A stretch of DNA of 64,000 nt from Nocardia sp. NBC_00416 (GCF_036032445.1 NZ_CP107932.1:2854501-2918500), one strand, 5' to 3'. Positions 1 to 11,133 are shown, counted from the stretch's first letter. Made by a program: numbers and translations. Notes: generated from the sequence alone by a model not told the origin.

Positions 1-232
1 CATCCACCCAGCCGCCCTGCGGGGGCGCGGTGAAGGTGGAGACGAAGAACGATTCGCCCGACAGCATCGACCGTTTCAGTCCGGCCAGGATGCCGCCCTC
101 GGCCTTGGCTTCCAGATTCACGCCTGCCGAATGCGCCACCATGGCACCGGATTCCACCCGCACCGGCTCGCCGCCCGCCAGGACACAGCGTGCCACGGTC
201 GACGACGGGCTGTGCCGCAGTTCAACTTTCAT
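1..232 (-). CDS. AIM24/TIGR00266-family protein, N-terminal part (runs off the window)
   Basis: The frame opens at an ATG (complement 230-232) with MKVELRHSPSSTVARCVLAG and continues off the left edge. The segments GEPVRVESGAMVAHSAGVNL, a Gly-rich GGILAGLKRSMLSGESFF and FTAPPQGGWVD are typical of the N-terminal beta-rich half of AIM24 (DUF124) proteins, which are cytosolic proteins of unknown biochemical role in bacteria. About 77 residues are visible, so the C-terminal part is missing because of the window boundary, not because of a lesion. It is the most downstream of the leftward genes below mpa. Family recognition is firm; no function can be given. Confidence 0.8.
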   Translation of the reverse strand, partial: MKVELRHSPSSTVARCVLAGGEPVRVESGAMVAHSAGVNLEAKAEGGILAGLKRSMLSGESFFVSTFTAPPQGGWVD

Positions 233-554
233 GAGCCGACACTACCGCCAGGGCCGGTCACCGGCGCAGAGTCCGGGCTTGCGACGCCGACGGGTATCAG
301 CCGGACGACGACCCCCGGGTTCGCCTGGAGAACGGCAGATCGCTACCGGTTCACGACTGCTGGGCGCAGCATGCCGGATGGCCCGGCGTGCGTATCGGGA
401 TCGGTCGGTCTCCCACAGGACCGAAATGTCTGCCTCCCACCACGTAGCGCGGCCGGCCCGGCGACCGCCCATCCGTCGGGCCCGGGAACCCGCCCCGTGC
501 GGCTCGCGGCCGTATAGGCGCGCGCTCGTTACCCCATGGCAAACGGAACGCGGA
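233..554. other. Intergenic region, no gene recognised
   Basis: These 322 bases separate the AIM24 gene from the ArsC-like gene. Open frames exist on both strands but are Arg/Pro-rich and resemble no protein I know, as expected of chance frames in GC-rich DNA. The promoter of the AIM24 gene should lie near 233-300, but I see no convincing -10 element. Confidence 0.5.
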
Positions 555-920
555 TCAGCTCAGCGAATCCAGAGCATCCGCGTCACGGGCGACGACCGCG
601 CGCCCGGCGATGAACACGATCGGCCGCTGGATCAGCCGCGGATGCTCGGCCAGTGCCGAGATCCAGCGGTCCCGGTCGGCGGCGGTCCGGCCCCAATCGG
701 CCATCCCGAGTTCTTCGGCGATGTCCTCACCGGTGCGCGTGATCTCCCACGGTTCGGCGCCGAGCTTTTCCAGAGCCGTGCGAAGCTCCGCGGCGGTGGG
801 TGGTTCGTCGAGGTACCGGCGGACCGAATAGGCGATTCCGGTGGCATCCAGGTGTGCCACGGCGGCCCGGCTCTTGGTGCAGCGTGGGTTGTGCCAGATC
901 TCGGCTTCCGGAGTGCTCAT
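555..920 (-). CDS. ArsC/Spx-family arsenate reductase-like protein
   Basis: A 121-residue thioredoxin-fold protein of the ArsC (glutaredoxin-dependent) family. The opening IWHNPRCTKSRAAVAHL contains the CxxxS-type active-site loop with the single redox Cys near residue 14. The arrangement YSVRRYLDEPPTAAELRTAL and the C-terminal LIQRPIVFIAGRAVVARD match the family, with R(P)IVF being the substrate-side arginine segment. Length is normal (about 115-120). Arsenate reduction is the family's archetypal activity, but many stand-alone actinobacterial members have no proven substrate, and there is no arsR, acr3 or arsB nearby, so an arsenic role is not supported by context. Confidence 0.8.
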   Translation of the reverse strand: MSTPEAEIWHNPRCTKSRAAVAHLDATGIAYSVRRYLDEPPTAAELRTALEKLGAEPWEITRTGEDIAEELGMADWGRTAADRDRWISALAEHPRLIQRPIVFIAGRAVVARDADALDSLS

Positions 921-995
921 GGCGCCGAGCGTAGCCCGGGCCGCAGCCGGCCCGGGACCCGGCGCTGCGGCCCGCCCCGGTTCCGCGCCTGCCGG

Positions 996-2534
996 CTACA
1001 TATGCCTCCACTCCGGCCACACCTGCGCCCACGGGCGGCTGGGCTGGGCGCACTTCCACAGCGTGACGTCACGTGTGTTGTCGAGGAATCCGAGCCGGGT
1101 ATCGACCCGCCCGATCGGTTCGAGCACCGCGAACTGTGCCCGCAGCCGGTCCTCGTCACCGCCGACGCACACCATGGTCGTCGCCGAATCCGGCGGTGCG
1201 CCGAAATACCCGAAACCGCGCGCCGGACTGTAGACATCGGGCAACTCGCCACCGGCCAGCTGGTCCAGTGCGCCCGCCTGCCAATAACTGCCCGCGAGCA
1301 CGACCGATCCGGCCTGATCAGCGGGGGTGAGCGACGCGTGGGCGGCCACCACCGCCGCGGCCAGTTCGGGCCAGCCGAATTCGCCGTACAACCCGATGTT
1401 CATCGCGGCCGCGGTGTCGTCCGCCGGCTGCTCGACATCCTCGGCCGCCGGCCAGGGAGTGGAGGCCAGGATCTGCACCAGCGACACCGTGACCAGCACC
1501 GCCCCGGACCCGACGAGCATCCGGCGGCGGCGCGTCGACTCGGTACGTTCCACGGCCGTGGTCAGTGCCACCGACCCGGCCCCGAACGCGAGCCCGTACA
1601 TACCGGCCAGGTAGTAGACCCGGCCGCCGGACACCAGGAATATCACCAGCAGGAGCAGTGCGGTCACCCCGAGGAAGCGGTACGGACGCAGGGACTCGTG
1701 CCGTAGCAGCGCCCAGACGCCGTAACAGAGCAGTACCGCGCCGAGCACGCCCGCGAGGAGCACAGCCAAGGGCACGAAGGCCAGCGGACCGCCGGTGAAC
1801 TGCTGTTCCCGGCGCACGGCCGCCCCGAGGGCCACTTGCGGCCACCCGTGCGCTGCCTGCCAGAGCACCGAAGGGATCGATACCAGCAGAACACCGACCC
1901 CGCCCGACCACAGCAGCGGCCGCCGGACCAGGTCGCGGGGGCCGAACACCAGCGCGGCGACCGCCAGCGCCACCCAGAAGAACGGAATCAGCCATTTGAC
2001 CTGCATATCGATCGCCGTGGCCGCGGCCGCGGCCAGCAGCAATCCGTCGCGGCGGGTGCGAACCCACCGCACCACCAGCCAGGTGATCAGCACCCACAGC
2101 GCGGTATCGATCGCATTGGTCGACAGATTCTTGGCCTGCATCAGCAGAAAGGGCGAGGTCGCGTACGCGACGGCGGTGAGCACCTGAGCGCCGCGTCCCC
2201 CGCCCAGTTCCCGCGCGATCTGCGCGCTGACCAGCACCGCCACCAACGTCACGATGATGGCCGGCAGGCGCAATGCCACCAGCGACCCCGGCGCGGCGGT
2301 GTCCATCATCGCGGCCAACAGCGGGAGCACCGGCCCCTGATCGGCGTATCCGGCCGATAGACGCCGGCCCGCGGCCAGGAAGTACAGCTCGTCCCCGAAA
2401 TATCCGTAGCGGGTCGCCGAGCAGACGAGCACGACGGCGGCCGCGGCCGCTACACCGAGTACCGGACCGGTGGCGAACGAGTGGGCGGGGTGCGCGTCCG
2501 AATGCCGGGGTCCGACGTCGGTGATCGTGGTCAC
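996..2534 (-). CDS. GT39/ArnT-like membrane glycosyltransferase
   Basis: A 512-residue polytopic membrane protein of the GT-C fold (PMT_2/GT39-like). The first extracytoplasmic loop carries YGYFGDELYFLAAGRRL, with the acidic pair used by these enzymes to handle lipid-linked sugar donors, followed by GYADQGPVLPLLAAM. Roughly ten hydrophobic segments follow, and a soluble C-terminal domain of about 130 residues faces outward. The start is GTG at 2534, chosen because AGGAG lies 6 bases upstream. Family members move a sugar from a polyprenyl-phosphate donor to a cell-envelope acceptor; the sugar and acceptor here are unknown. It lies downstream of mpa but behind a terminator-like hairpin, so it is probably transcribed separately. 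Confidence 0.78.
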   Translation of the reverse strand: MTTITDVGPRHSDAHPAHSFATGPVLGVAAAAAVVLVCSATRYGYFGDELYFLAAGRRLSAGYADQGPVLPLLAAMMDTAAPGSLVALRLPAIIVTLVAVLVSAQIARELGGGRGAQVLTAVAYATSPFLLMQAKNLSTNAIDTALWVLITWLVVRWVRTRRDGLLLAAAAATAIDMQVKWLIPFFWVALAVAALVFGPRDLVRRPLLWSGGVGVLLVSIPSVLWQAAHGWPQVALGAAVRREQQFTGGPLAFVPLAVLLAGVLGAVLLCYGVWALLRHESLRPYRFLGVTALLLLVIFLVSGGRVYYLAGMYGLAFGAGSVALTTAVERTESTRRRRMLVGSGAVLVTVSLVQILASTPWPAAEDVEQPADDTAAAMNIGLYGEFGWPELAAAVVAAHASLTPADQAGSVVLAGSYWQAGALDQLAGGELPDVYSPARGFGYFGAPPDSATTMVCVGGDEDRLRAQFAVLEPIGRVDTRLGFLDNTRDVTLWKCAQPSRPWAQVWPEWRHM

Positions 2535-2697
2535 GGGATACTCCTGAGCTCGAAACCGGACCCTCGGAACCTATCCGCGCGGCCCCCACCTCGACGTCCC
2601 GCTGCCGGACGATTCCCGGATGACGATTCGGGACCCGAGTGAGCACTGCGGAGTAGCGGACGTACCTCCACAGGCGTAGCGAACAGGCTCCGGACAG

Positions 2698-2736
2698 CCG
2701 TGGGGCCACGCTCCATTCGGAAGCGCGGCCCCACGG
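2698..2736 (-). terminator. Hairpin after mpa
   Basis: CCGTGGGGCC (2698-2707) pairs perfectly with GGCCCCACGG (2727-2736) around a 19-base loop. It lies 12 bases beyond the mpa stop codon. There is no U-tract, which is usual for actinomycete intrinsic terminators. Confidence 0.65.
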
Positions 2737-2747
2737 GTCGTGCGGAT

Positions 2748-4508
2748 CTACAGGTACTGGCCGGTATTCGATTCGGTGTCGATCGCCCGGCTGGCACTGG
2801 CGTTCTTGCCGGTGACCAGCGTGCGGATGTAGACGATCCGCTCGCCCTTCTTACCCGAGATACGGGCCCAGTCATCGGGATTCGTGGTGTTGGGCAGGTC
2901 CTCGTTCTCGGAGAACTCGTCCTGGATCGAATCGTAGAGATGCTGGATCCGCAGACCCGGGTTGCCGGTGTCGAGCACCGCCTTGATGGCGTACTTCTTG
3001 GACCGGTCCACGATGTTCTGGATCATGGCGCCGGAGTTGAAGTCCTTGAAGTACAGGACTTCCTTGTCACCGTTGGCGTAGGTGACCTCCAGGAAGCGGT
3101 TGTCCTCGCTCTCGGCGTACATCCGGTCCACCACCCGCTCGATCATCGCGCGGATGCAGGCCACCTTGTCGCCCTTGAACTCTTCCAGATCGTCGGTGTG
3201 CAGCGGCAGCGTCTCGGTGAGGTACTTCGAGAAGATGTCCTGCGCCGATTCGGCGTCCGGCCGCTCGATCTTGATCTTCACGTCCAGCCGGCCGGGCCGC
3301 AGGATCGCGGGATCGATCATGTCCTCCCGGTTGGAGGCGCCGATGACGATGACGTTCTCCAGCCCTTCCACACCGTCGATCTCACTGAGCAGCTGCGGGA
3401 CCACGGTGGTCTCGACGTCCGAGGAGACACCCGAGCCGCGGGTGCGGAAGATCGAGTCCATCTCGTCGAAGAACACGATCACCGGTGTGCCTTCGGACGC
3501 CTTCTCCCGGGCCCGCTGGAAGATGATCCGGATATGCCGCTCGGTCTCACCCACGAACTTGTTCAGCAGTTCGGGACCCTTGATGTTGAGGAAGTAGGAC
3601 TTGGCCTCCTTGGCGTCCTGACCCCGCGCCTCGGCGATCTTCTTGGCCAGTGAGTTCGCCACCGCCTTGGCGATCAGTGTCTTGCCGCAGCCGGGAGGTC
3701 CGTAGAGCAGCACTCCCTTGGGCGGGCGCAGCGCGTACTCGCGGAAGAGGTCCTTGTGCAGGAAGGGCAGTTCCACGGCATCGCGGATCTGCTCGATCTG
3801 GCGGCCGAGACCACCGATGTCCTCGTAGCCGACATCGGGCACTTCTTCGAGCACCAGATCCTCGACCTCGGCCTTGGGGATACGCTCGAACGCGAACCCG
3901 GCCTTCGTATCGACGAGCAGGGAATCACCCGGCCGCAATTTGCGGATCGGGGAGTCCGGATCGTCCAGATCGTCGGCTTCGGCAAGCCTGGACAGTGGTC
4001 CGGACAACCAGACCACTCGCTCCTCGTCGGCATGCCCGACGACAAGCGCGCGGCGACCTCCGTCGAGGATTTCGCGCAGCGTGCCGATCTCCCCGATAGC
4101 GTCGAACATCCCGGCCTCGACCACCGTCAGCGCCTCGTTGAGGCGTACGGTCTGGCCGTAGGCCAGGGTCGTGGTGTCGATGTTCGGCGAGCAGGTCAAT
4201 CGCATCTTGCGCCCGGAGGTGAACACGTCGACGGTCTGATCCTCGTACACACCGATCAGAATCCCGTAACCGCTGGGCGGTTGACCGAGCCGGTCGACCT
4301 CCTCGCGCAACGCGACGAGTTGCTGCCGCGCTTCCTTCAGGGTATCCATCAGCTTGGTGTTGCGAATCGTCAGCGAATCGATACGGGCTTCCAATTCCCG
4401 TGCGCGATCCGGTGAGTCGGCGAGTTGCCTCCGGAGTGCAGCCGCTTCGGCACGTACTGCCTCGAGTTCTCTCCAGGCCGCCGAATCCGAATTCTCGATG
4501 GGGCTCAT
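2748..4508 (-). CDS. mpa: Proteasome-associated AAA+ ATPase Mpa/ARC
   Basis: This 586-residue ATPase is the hexameric ring that captures pupylated proteins, unfolds them and feeds them to the 20S proteasome. Order seen: an N-terminal coiled coil (about residues 8-60) that binds Pup, tandem OB domains (about 70-230), and an AAA+ module with Walker A GPPGCGKT near 268 and Walker [11 protein letters not shown] near 340. The protein ends in GQYL, whose penultimate Tyr docks on the proteasome. Start: ATG at 4508 with GGGAGGAG 8 bases upstream; longer frames lack a ribosome site. In M. tuberculosis dop, pup and prcBA lie downstream; here a glycosyltransferase and arsC-like gene occupy that place, so those partners are not in view. 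Confidence 0.97.
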   Translation of the reverse strand: MSPIENSDSAAWRELEAVRAEAAALRRQLADSPDRARELEARIDSLTIRNTKLMDTLKEARQQLVALREEVDRLGQPPSGYGILIGVYEDQTVDVFTSGRKMRLTCSPNIDTTTLAYGQTVRLNEALTVVEAGMFDAIGEIGTLREILDGGRRALVVGHADEERVVWLSGPLSRLAEADDLDDPDSPIRKLRPGDSLLVDTKAGFAFERIPKAEVEDLVLEEVPDVGYEDIGGLGRQIEQIRDAVELPFLHKDLFREYALRPPKGVLLYGPPGCGKTLIAKAVANSLAKKIAEARGQDAKEAKSYFLNIKGPELLNKFVGETERHIRIIFQRAREKASEGTPVIVFFDEMDSIFRTRGSGVSSDVETTVVPQLLSEIDGVEGLENVIVIGASNREDMIDPAILRPGRLDVKIKIERPDAESAQDIFSKYLTETLPLHTDDLEEFKGDKVACIRAMIERVVDRMYAESEDNRFLEVTYANGDKEVLYFKDFNSGAMIQNIVDRSKKYAIKAVLDTGNPGLRIQHLYDSIQDEFSENEDLPNTTNPDDWARISGKKGERIVYIRTLVTGKNASASRAIDTESNTGQYL

Positions 4509-4620
4509 GTGCTGCTCCTCCCAGTCCCGGTCTATTAACGCTACCGGGCGCGGCCCGTTTGCGCTGTCCGACACGGTTTCGTCGTGATCACATCTGGTCC
4601 GCGGCCATCTGCTGGTCAAA

Positions 4621-4639
4621 CCATGTTAGCCTGCCCTAA
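4621..4639. promoter_or_regulatory. IdeR/DtxR iron-box-like motif between mpa and the lipoprotein gene
   Basis: The 19 bases contain GTTAGCCTGCCCTAA and match the IdeR consensus TWAGGTWAGSCTWACCTWA at about 15 of 19 positions by hand alignment. It lies 49 bases before the rightward lipoprotein start and 113 bases before the leftward mpa start, so it could serve either gene. A TANNNT -10 (TAGCCT) overlaps it. Binding is inferred from sequence only. Confidence 0.4.
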
Positions 4640-4687
4640 CCCGATAACGGTGGGCATGCTCACCGACTAGCCGAAAGGTTGCCAGCT

Positions 4688-5233
4688 ATGCAACTTCCCG
4701 CCCGGACACACCGGCTGTCCCGAGTCGCGGCAGCGGCGGCCGCGGCCATCGCCCTCGCGGTGGGACTGACGGCATGCGGATCGGACGACGACAGCTCCGA
4801 CACCGCCGCCGGCAGCGCGGCTACCAGCAGTGTCGCGGCCGCCACCAGCGCCGCCGAGCACGACCACGATCACGGCGACTCCGCGGCCGCGCCCACCGCG
4901 GAGAGCCTACAGGCCAATCTGGTGGCCATCGCAAACCCGGATGTCTCGGTGGACGAGAAGGTCGGCCTGGTCGTCGACGGCGAGCACCGGCGGAGCAACT
5001 TCGAGCAGCTCAACGCCGCTTTGCAGACCTACCGGGGCATCACGTTCCAGGTCGCCGACATCAAGGTGAACGGCGATACGACCACCGGTCAGACCACCAT
5101 CACCAGCCCCATGGGGCAGAGCGCGCCCCCGATGGAACTCACCTGGCAGCACCAGGACGATGTGTGGAAGCTCTCGGATTCCGGCGCCTGCGTACTGCTC
5201 GGCTTCGCGCAGATCCCCTGCGCTGCGGCCTAG
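4688..5233 (+). CDS. lppK: LppK/Mtb12-like secreted lipoprotein
   Basis: A 181-residue precursor with a charged N-terminus, an alanine-rich hydrophobic core and the lipobox LTAC, giving lipidated Cys30. A low-complexity Ser/Thr/Ala linker contains the short His/Asp-rich stretch EHDHDHGD, which might bind a metal. The folded domain (about residues 75-181) resembles the Mtb12/CFP-2-like C-terminal domain and has a likely disulfide pair near the end (GACVLLGFAQIPC). Start ATG 4688 has AAAGG 9 bases upstream; TTG 4679 is the alternative. In M. tuberculosis lppK (Rv2116) occupies the same place beside mpa, which supports the symbol. No function is established. Confidence 0.72.
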   Translation: MQLPARTHRLSRVAAAAAAAIALAVGLTACGSDDDSSDTAAGSAATSSVAAATSAAEHDHDHGDSAAAPTAESLQANLVAIANPDVSVDEKVGLVVDGEHRRSNFEQLNAALQTYRGITFQVADIKVNGDTTTGQTTITSPMGQSAPPMELTWQHQDDVWKLSDSGACVLLGFAQIPCAAA

Positions 5234-5245
5234 CCGGACAGCACC

Positions 5246-5293
5246 CGCGGGGCCGCGGTAGCGCCGGTGATCCGGCGCTACCGCGGCCCCGCG
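5246..5293. terminator. Bidirectional terminator between lppK-like gene and trmI
   Basis: A perfect 22-bp stem (5246-5267 with 5272-5293) closes a 4-base loop TGAT between two converging genes that stop at 5233 and 5315. The stem extends imperfectly outward on both sides. Confidence 0.85.
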
Positions 5294-5314
5294 GTGTCCT
5301 GCGCGAGCGTCCGA

Positions 5315-7130
<1,816 letters not shown>

Positions 7131-7143
7131 GATCATCCGCGCG

Positions 7144-7176
7144 GGCCGTCCGGGGGTTCCACACCCCCGGACGGCC
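7144..7176. terminator. Bidirectional terminator between recB-like gene and hisG
   Basis: A perfect 14-bp stem, GGCCGTCCGGGGGT (7144-7157) with its complement at 7163-7176, encloses a 5-base loop. It sits between two converging stops at 7130 and 7189. Confidence 0.85.
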
Positions 7177-7188
7177 GTCGGACAGCTC

Positions 7189-8040
7189 TCAGAAGGCGCG
7201 ACAGGAGCGAATATCGGTGGCCAGGATCGCCCGAGCACCGAGCTCGGCGAGCCGGTCCATGAGCACGTTGCCTTCCTTACGCGGGACCAGTGCGCGGACC
7301 GCCACCCATCCGGGGTCGGCCAGCGGCGCCACCGTCGGCGATTCCAGGCCGGGCGTGATCTCCGCGGCACGTTCCAGCAGGCTCTTCGGGCAGTCGTAGT
7401 CCAGCATCAGGTATTGCTGAGCGAACACCACGCCCTTGACCCTGGCGATCAGCTGGTTACGCGCGCGGTCGCGCTGATCGGAGTCGGCCTGTTCGATCAG
7501 CACGGCCTCCGAATCGCACAGCGATTCCCCGAAGGCGACCAGATTGTGCTGGCGCAGCGTCCGGCCGGAGCCGACCACATCGGCGATCGCGTCGGCGACC
7601 CCGAGCTGGATGGAGATCTCCACCGCGCCGTCGAGCCGGATCACCTCGGCTTCGATACCGCGCCGAGCCAGATCCGCGAGCACCAGGTTCGGGTAGGAGG
7701 TGGCGATCCGCTTGTCCTGCAGATCGTCGACCTTCCAGTCCTGTCCCTGCGGCGCGGCATAGCGGAAGGTGGAGCCGCCGAAGCCGAGCGAGAGACGTTC
7801 CTGGACGGGGGCGCCGGAATCCAGGGACAGGTCCCGGCCGGTGATGCCCAGGTCGAGCTCACCGGAGCCGACGTAGATGGCGATGTCCTTGGGCCGCAGG
7901 AAGAAGAATTCCACCTGGTTGGCCGGATCGAGCACGGTGAGATCGCGGGAATCGGTGCGTTTGCGATAGCCGGCCTCGGTGAGGATGGCGGTCGCGGTTT
8001 CGGAGAGTGCGCCCTTGTTGGGTACGGCGACACGCAGCAT
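7189..8040 (-). CDS. hisG: ATP phosphoribosyltransferase, long form
   Basis: This 283-residue enzyme condenses ATP and PRPP, the first and feedback-inhibited step of histidine synthesis. It opens [20 protein letters not shown], has [18 protein letters not shown] and the PRPP-site stretch [15 protein letters not shown]. It is a long-form HisG with a C-terminal regulatory domain of about 75 residues ([20 protein letters not shown]), so it is expected to be histidine-inhibited and not to need HisZ. ATG 8040 follows hisE by 41 bases on the same strand; the two probably form an operon, as in mycobacteria. Confidence 0.97.
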   Translation of the reverse strand: MLRVAVPNKGALSETATAILTEAGYRKRTDSRDLTVLDPANQVEFFFLRPKDIAIYVGSGELDLGITGRDLSLDSGAPVQERLSLGFGGSTFRYAAPQGQDWKVDDLQDKRIATSYPNLVLADLARRGIEAEVIRLDGAVEISIQLGVADAIADVVGSGRTLRQHNLVAFGESLCDSEAVLIEQADSDQRDRARNQLIARVKGVVFAQQYLMLDYDCPKSLLERAAEITPGLESPTVAPLADPGWVAVRALVPRKEGNVLMDRLAELGARAILATDIRSCRAF

Positions 8041-8081
8041 GGTGCCTGGTCCTTTCGGCTTCGGAGGAATGGTCGGGGCGT

Positions 8082-8345
8082 CTACAGATGTCGGTAGACG
8101 TCCTCCAGCCGCAAACCCCGACCCACCATCAGCACCTGCACCCAGTACAGCAGCTGCGAGATCTCCTCGGCGAGGGCTTCGTCGCCTTCGTGTTCGGCGG
8201 CCAACCACACCTCACCGGCCTCCTCCAGCACCTTCTTGCCCTGGGTATGGACGCCCGCGTCCAGTGCGGCGACGGTGCCCGACCCGGCGGGACGGGTGGC
8301 TGCGCGATCCTGGAGTTCGGCGAACAGGGCCTCGAAAGTCTTCAC
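8082..8345 (-). CDS. hisE: Phosphoribosyl-ATP pyrophosphatase
   Basis: An 87-residue all-alpha MazG-like enzyme that hydrolyses phosphoribosyl-ATP to phosphoribosyl-AMP, the second step of histidine synthesis. The helical core contains the metal-binding motif [32 protein letters not shown] with the EExxE...ExxxD pattern. It is a free-standing HisE, not the HisIE fusion, which is the actinobacterial arrangement. It is cotranscribed with hisG downstream. The upstream acyltransferase gene ends only 95 bases away, so read-through from that operon is possible. Confidence 0.95.
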   Translation of the reverse strand: MKTFEALFAELQDRAATRPAGSGTVAALDAGVHTQGKKVLEEAGEVWLAAEHEGDEALAEEISQLLYWVQVLMVGRGLRLEDVYRHL

Positions 8346-8440
8346 GGCAGGTCATTGTTTCAGACCACCGCGCCATGCCTCCGCCCGAGTGGGCACCGCT
8401 GTGTCGTGGCGCCCGTTCGGGCGGAGCGCGCGGGCCCGGA

Positions 8441-10255
8441 TCACGCTCCGGCGAGCAGGTCCTCCAGTTCGGCGACCGCGGTGCGCAGGTGACCGGCGAA
8501 GGCGTGCATCTCGCCGGCGACCGCCGCCGGGGTGGCCAGATACAGGTTCCACCGATCGGGCAGCAGTACGTAAGCAATACCGATGCAGGTCGGGCTGGTG
8601 GAACCGAACCCGAAGTAGCTGATGTTCACCGACGGCGCGGAGCTGGTGCTCAGATAGTCGTCCCGCATGATCGTCCAGCCCGGGCTGCGGTACAGCGGTA
8701 TCGGCTCGGTGACGCCGAGTTCGGCGCCGCGCCGCCGCTGGATCCATTCGAGTTCCCACAGGTGCTGTTCGGGCGCCGCACCCGACTGGCACTGTTTGGC
8801 CCGTTCCACGTGGGCCGCCGCGGCGGCGCGGGCCGCGGCGAGCTTCGCCGTGGTATCGGCCGCCGGGTCCTGCATGGTGTCGGCGAACGCGACGATCTCC
8901 GGGGTCACCACGCGCATCGCCTCGGTGCGACCGTTGCGATACTGCCGGGTGGCGATGGATTCGTAGGTGGCGCCGGTGATCCCTTTGCTGCGGCGGTGCG
9001 CGAGCTGGTAGCTCAGCTGGGCGAACGCGTCCGGCGAGATACCGAGCTGTTTCGCGCGGGCGGTACCGAAGTTCTCGAAGGACACCGTGGTGGTGGCGTT
9101 ATCGGCGGCGTACTGCGCGAAGGCCGCCCCGGCCGCGACCACCTCGGCACGCTGATCGGCGTCGAGCCGGAATTCGATCTGCTCGACCGGCGGCAGGCCC
9201 TGGCCGCGCGCCCCCGACCGCTGTGTGTGCACATCGACCGGCGTCTGCAGCAGAGTGTCGACGAAGGACAGGATCGTGGTGCCGTCCAACCCGCAGTGCT
9301 CGACATTGATACCGGCCCGGCCGTCGGCGAACACGATGAACGACACCGATTTGTCGAACCACCGGTTGGCGCTGTCACCGTGCAGGAGAGTGTCGGCAGC
9401 CTGCAGGTCGTCGCGCGGCGCGGAATCCTCCAGGCAGACGCAGAACAGTGCCGTTTCGATCGTGTCCAGCGCGGCGGCGTTGTGCGGATCGGTCAGCAGC
9501 TCGGCCCGGGCCCGCGCCCACTCGGCCCGGGCCGCGGTGGTGAGATGTCCCACCGACGTACCGGCGGGCGCCGGCTCGGTCGCGGATTTCAAGATCGCGC
9601 GCAGACCGGCGGTCACGTCTTCGAAGGCGTAGGGGTCGCCCTCGGGGCCGATGACGTCCAGCCGGAACATGACGCCGCGGTGCAGGACGAGGATGTGCCG
9701 GGCCGTGGACGGCCCCGGCCATTCGTCGGTGTAGGGCACCCGCACGGAGTCCTGCTCGGCACCGGGGATCCGCGTCTCGGAGAACAGGTATTTGTTCTGC
9801 CACATGGACAGTTGCTGCCCGCGCTGGGTGACCGGGGGGATCTCCTCCTGGTCCAACGCCGTTTTGTAGCCGACCGCGGCCGCGACCAGCGCGGCGGCGC
9901 GTTCGGTCTGGTCCGCCGCGGTGGAGCTCGCCAATGCGGTGTCGTCGCGGAACAGGAAGAAGAAATTGGCGTTCAACGCGATCCGGTCACGCCGGCCCAG
10001 ATAACGCGACGGCCAGAACAGATCCAGCCAGCTGCCCACTCCGGGCGTCTCGTCGTAGTCGCGCAGGGCGGCGTGCAGAGTCTGGCCCGCACCGCCGGGA
10101 CGCAGCAGATCGGCAACGGCCTCCTCGGTGGCGGCCAGCTCCTCGGCGGTCAGCAGCGGGGTGCACCACTGGACGAAGCGCGCGCAGCTGTCCTCGAGGG
10201 CCGGCAGCGGGACGCGTGGGAGCTGGTCTTCGGCGGCGAAGGTGCGTTCGGTCAA
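8441..10255 (-). CDS. Choline/carnitine O-acyltransferase family protein
   Basis: A 604-residue bacterial member of the eukaryotic-type carnitine/choline acyltransferase family, which moves acyl groups between CoA and the hydroxyl of a quaternary-amine alcohol. Family hallmarks in order: LPALEDSCARFVQWCTPLLT near the N-terminus, RIALNANFFFLF, HILVLHRGVMFRLDV, NRWFDKSVSFIVF, and the catalytic VEHCGLDGT with the active-site His at residue 320. Start: TTG 10255 with GGAGAG 6 bases upstream; no ATG fits. It is the last gene of a three-gene operon 57 bases below a methyltransferase and an oxygenase. The natural alcohol is unknown; context suggests it is made by those two enzymes. Confidence 0.85.
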   Translation of the reverse strand: MTERTFAAEDQLPRVPLPALEDSCARFVQWCTPLLTAEELAATEEAVADLLRPGGAGQTLHAALRDYDETPGVGSWLDLFWPSRYLGRRDRIALNANFFFLFRDDTALASSTAADQTERAAALVAAAVGYKTALDQEEIPPVTQRGQQLSMWQNKYLFSETRIPGAEQDSVRVPYTDEWPGPSTARHILVLHRGVMFRLDVIGPEGDPYAFEDVTAGLRAILKSATEPAPAGTSVGHLTTAARAEWARARAELLTDPHNAAALDTIETALFCVCLEDSAPRDDLQAADTLLHGDSANRWFDKSVSFIVFADGRAGINVEHCGLDGTTILSFVDTLLQTPVDVHTQRSGARGQGLPPVEQIEFRLDADQRAEVVAAGAAFAQYAADNATTTVSFENFGTARAKQLGISPDAFAQLSYQLAHRRSKGITGATYESIATRQYRNGRTEAMRVVTPEIVAFADTMQDPAADTTAKLAAARAAAAAHVERAKQCQSGAAPEQHLWELEWIQRRRGAELGVTEPIPLYRSPGWTIMRDDYLSTSSAPSVNISYFGFGSTSPTCIGIAYVLLPDRWNLYLATPAAVAGEMHAFAGHLRTAVAELEDLLAGA

Positions 10256-10311
10256 GTCGGTCTCTCCGGTTCGGTCGTTCTCACTCGGTCGTCGGACTGT
10301 GCCCGGCGGGT

Positions 10312-11133
10312 TCACTCGGCAGGTAACTTCGACGAAAGTGGCCGGGACACATAGAGATTGGCATACAGCCGACCCTCGTCCTCCAGGCCCGCCGGATCGG
10401 TCCCGTTCGCGGTCAGCGTACCGAGTACCTGTTCTCGTTCGGCCGCCGAGGCGAACCGGCGCTGGGCGAACTCGCCGGGCATCCGCCGGGTGTGGTAACC
10501 CAATGCTGCCAGTTCCGCCTCGATAGGTCCGAAACCGTACATGCGCAGCACGAAATGGGCCATCCAGGGGCGGCGGTCGGGGTGCGCGGTGGCGATCCGG
10601 GCGATCGTCTTCTCGGTGACGTATCCGATACAGCCGGTCGAGACCACCAGATCCGCCGAGGCCAGGATCTCGCGCTGTTCGTCGGTGGGATCGCCGGCCT
10701 CGAGGTCGGCGTGCACCACCGCGTCGAGCAATCCGGCGGCCCGCGCATAGTCCAACGCGGGCGCGGAGGCGTCCATACCGAGGAAGCGCACCCCCGGCAG
10801 GGCGTCCCGGCCGGCGAGACGGGCCCGGTCGCGAGCGACGAACTCGTCCGTCGCCGTCGCCGGATCGGCGTACGAATCGGCGAGTTCGGCGAGGGTGGTG
10901 TCCAGCCGCAGCAGGGCCGCGTTCACCCCGTAGGAACAGCCGATGTCGAGCACGCTCGGGGCCGTGCCCGTGGCGGCGCGCCATTCGTCGATCTGCCGGC
11001 GCAGATGCGGTTTCGCCAGTTCCGGGATGCGGTAGTCCAATTCCGACATCCGTGCGTAGTAGTCGCGGGGGTCGGGCCTCGAGTAGATGTCGTCGAAGGA
11101 TGCTTTCCCGGTGGTGTGCAACGGCACTGGCAC
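10312..11133 (-). CDS. Class I SAM-dependent methyltransferase
   Basis: A 273-residue Rossmann methyltransferase. SAM motif I is SVLDIGCSYGVNAALL (about residues 58-73), followed by the acidic FLGMDASAPALDYARAAGLL and VVHADLEAGDP. Then comes LVVSTGCIGYVTEKTI, in the usual position of motif IV, and a C-terminal extension with MYGFGPIEAELAALGY. Start GTG 11133 has AGGAGAGG 8 bases upstream; an internal GTG two codons later is the alternative. It sits between an HxD 2-oxoglutarate oxygenase gene (46 bases upstream) and a carnitine-type acyltransferase gene. The substrate is not deducible from the protein; a small amine or amino acid is inferred from the neighbours. Confidence 0.8.
   Translation of the reverse strand: MPVPLHTTGKASFDDIYSRPDPRDYYARMSELDYRIPELAKPHLRRQIDEWRAATGTAPSVLDIGCSYGVNAALLRLDTTLAELADSYADPATATDEFVARDRARLAGRDALPGVRFLGMDASAPALDYARAAGLLDAVVHADLEAGDPTDEQREILASADLVVSTGCIGYVTEKTIARIATAHPDRRPWMAHFVLRMYGFGPIEAELAALGYHTRRMPGEFAQRRFASAAEREQVLGTLTANGTDPAGLEDEGRLYANLYVSRPLSSKLPAE

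Noticed and set aside
30..1706. Long open frame on the + strand (558 codons)
   Set aside because: It is Arg/Pro/His-rich, resembles no family, and runs antisense to the AIM24, ArsC-like and glycosyltransferase genes; it is a GC-rich shadow.
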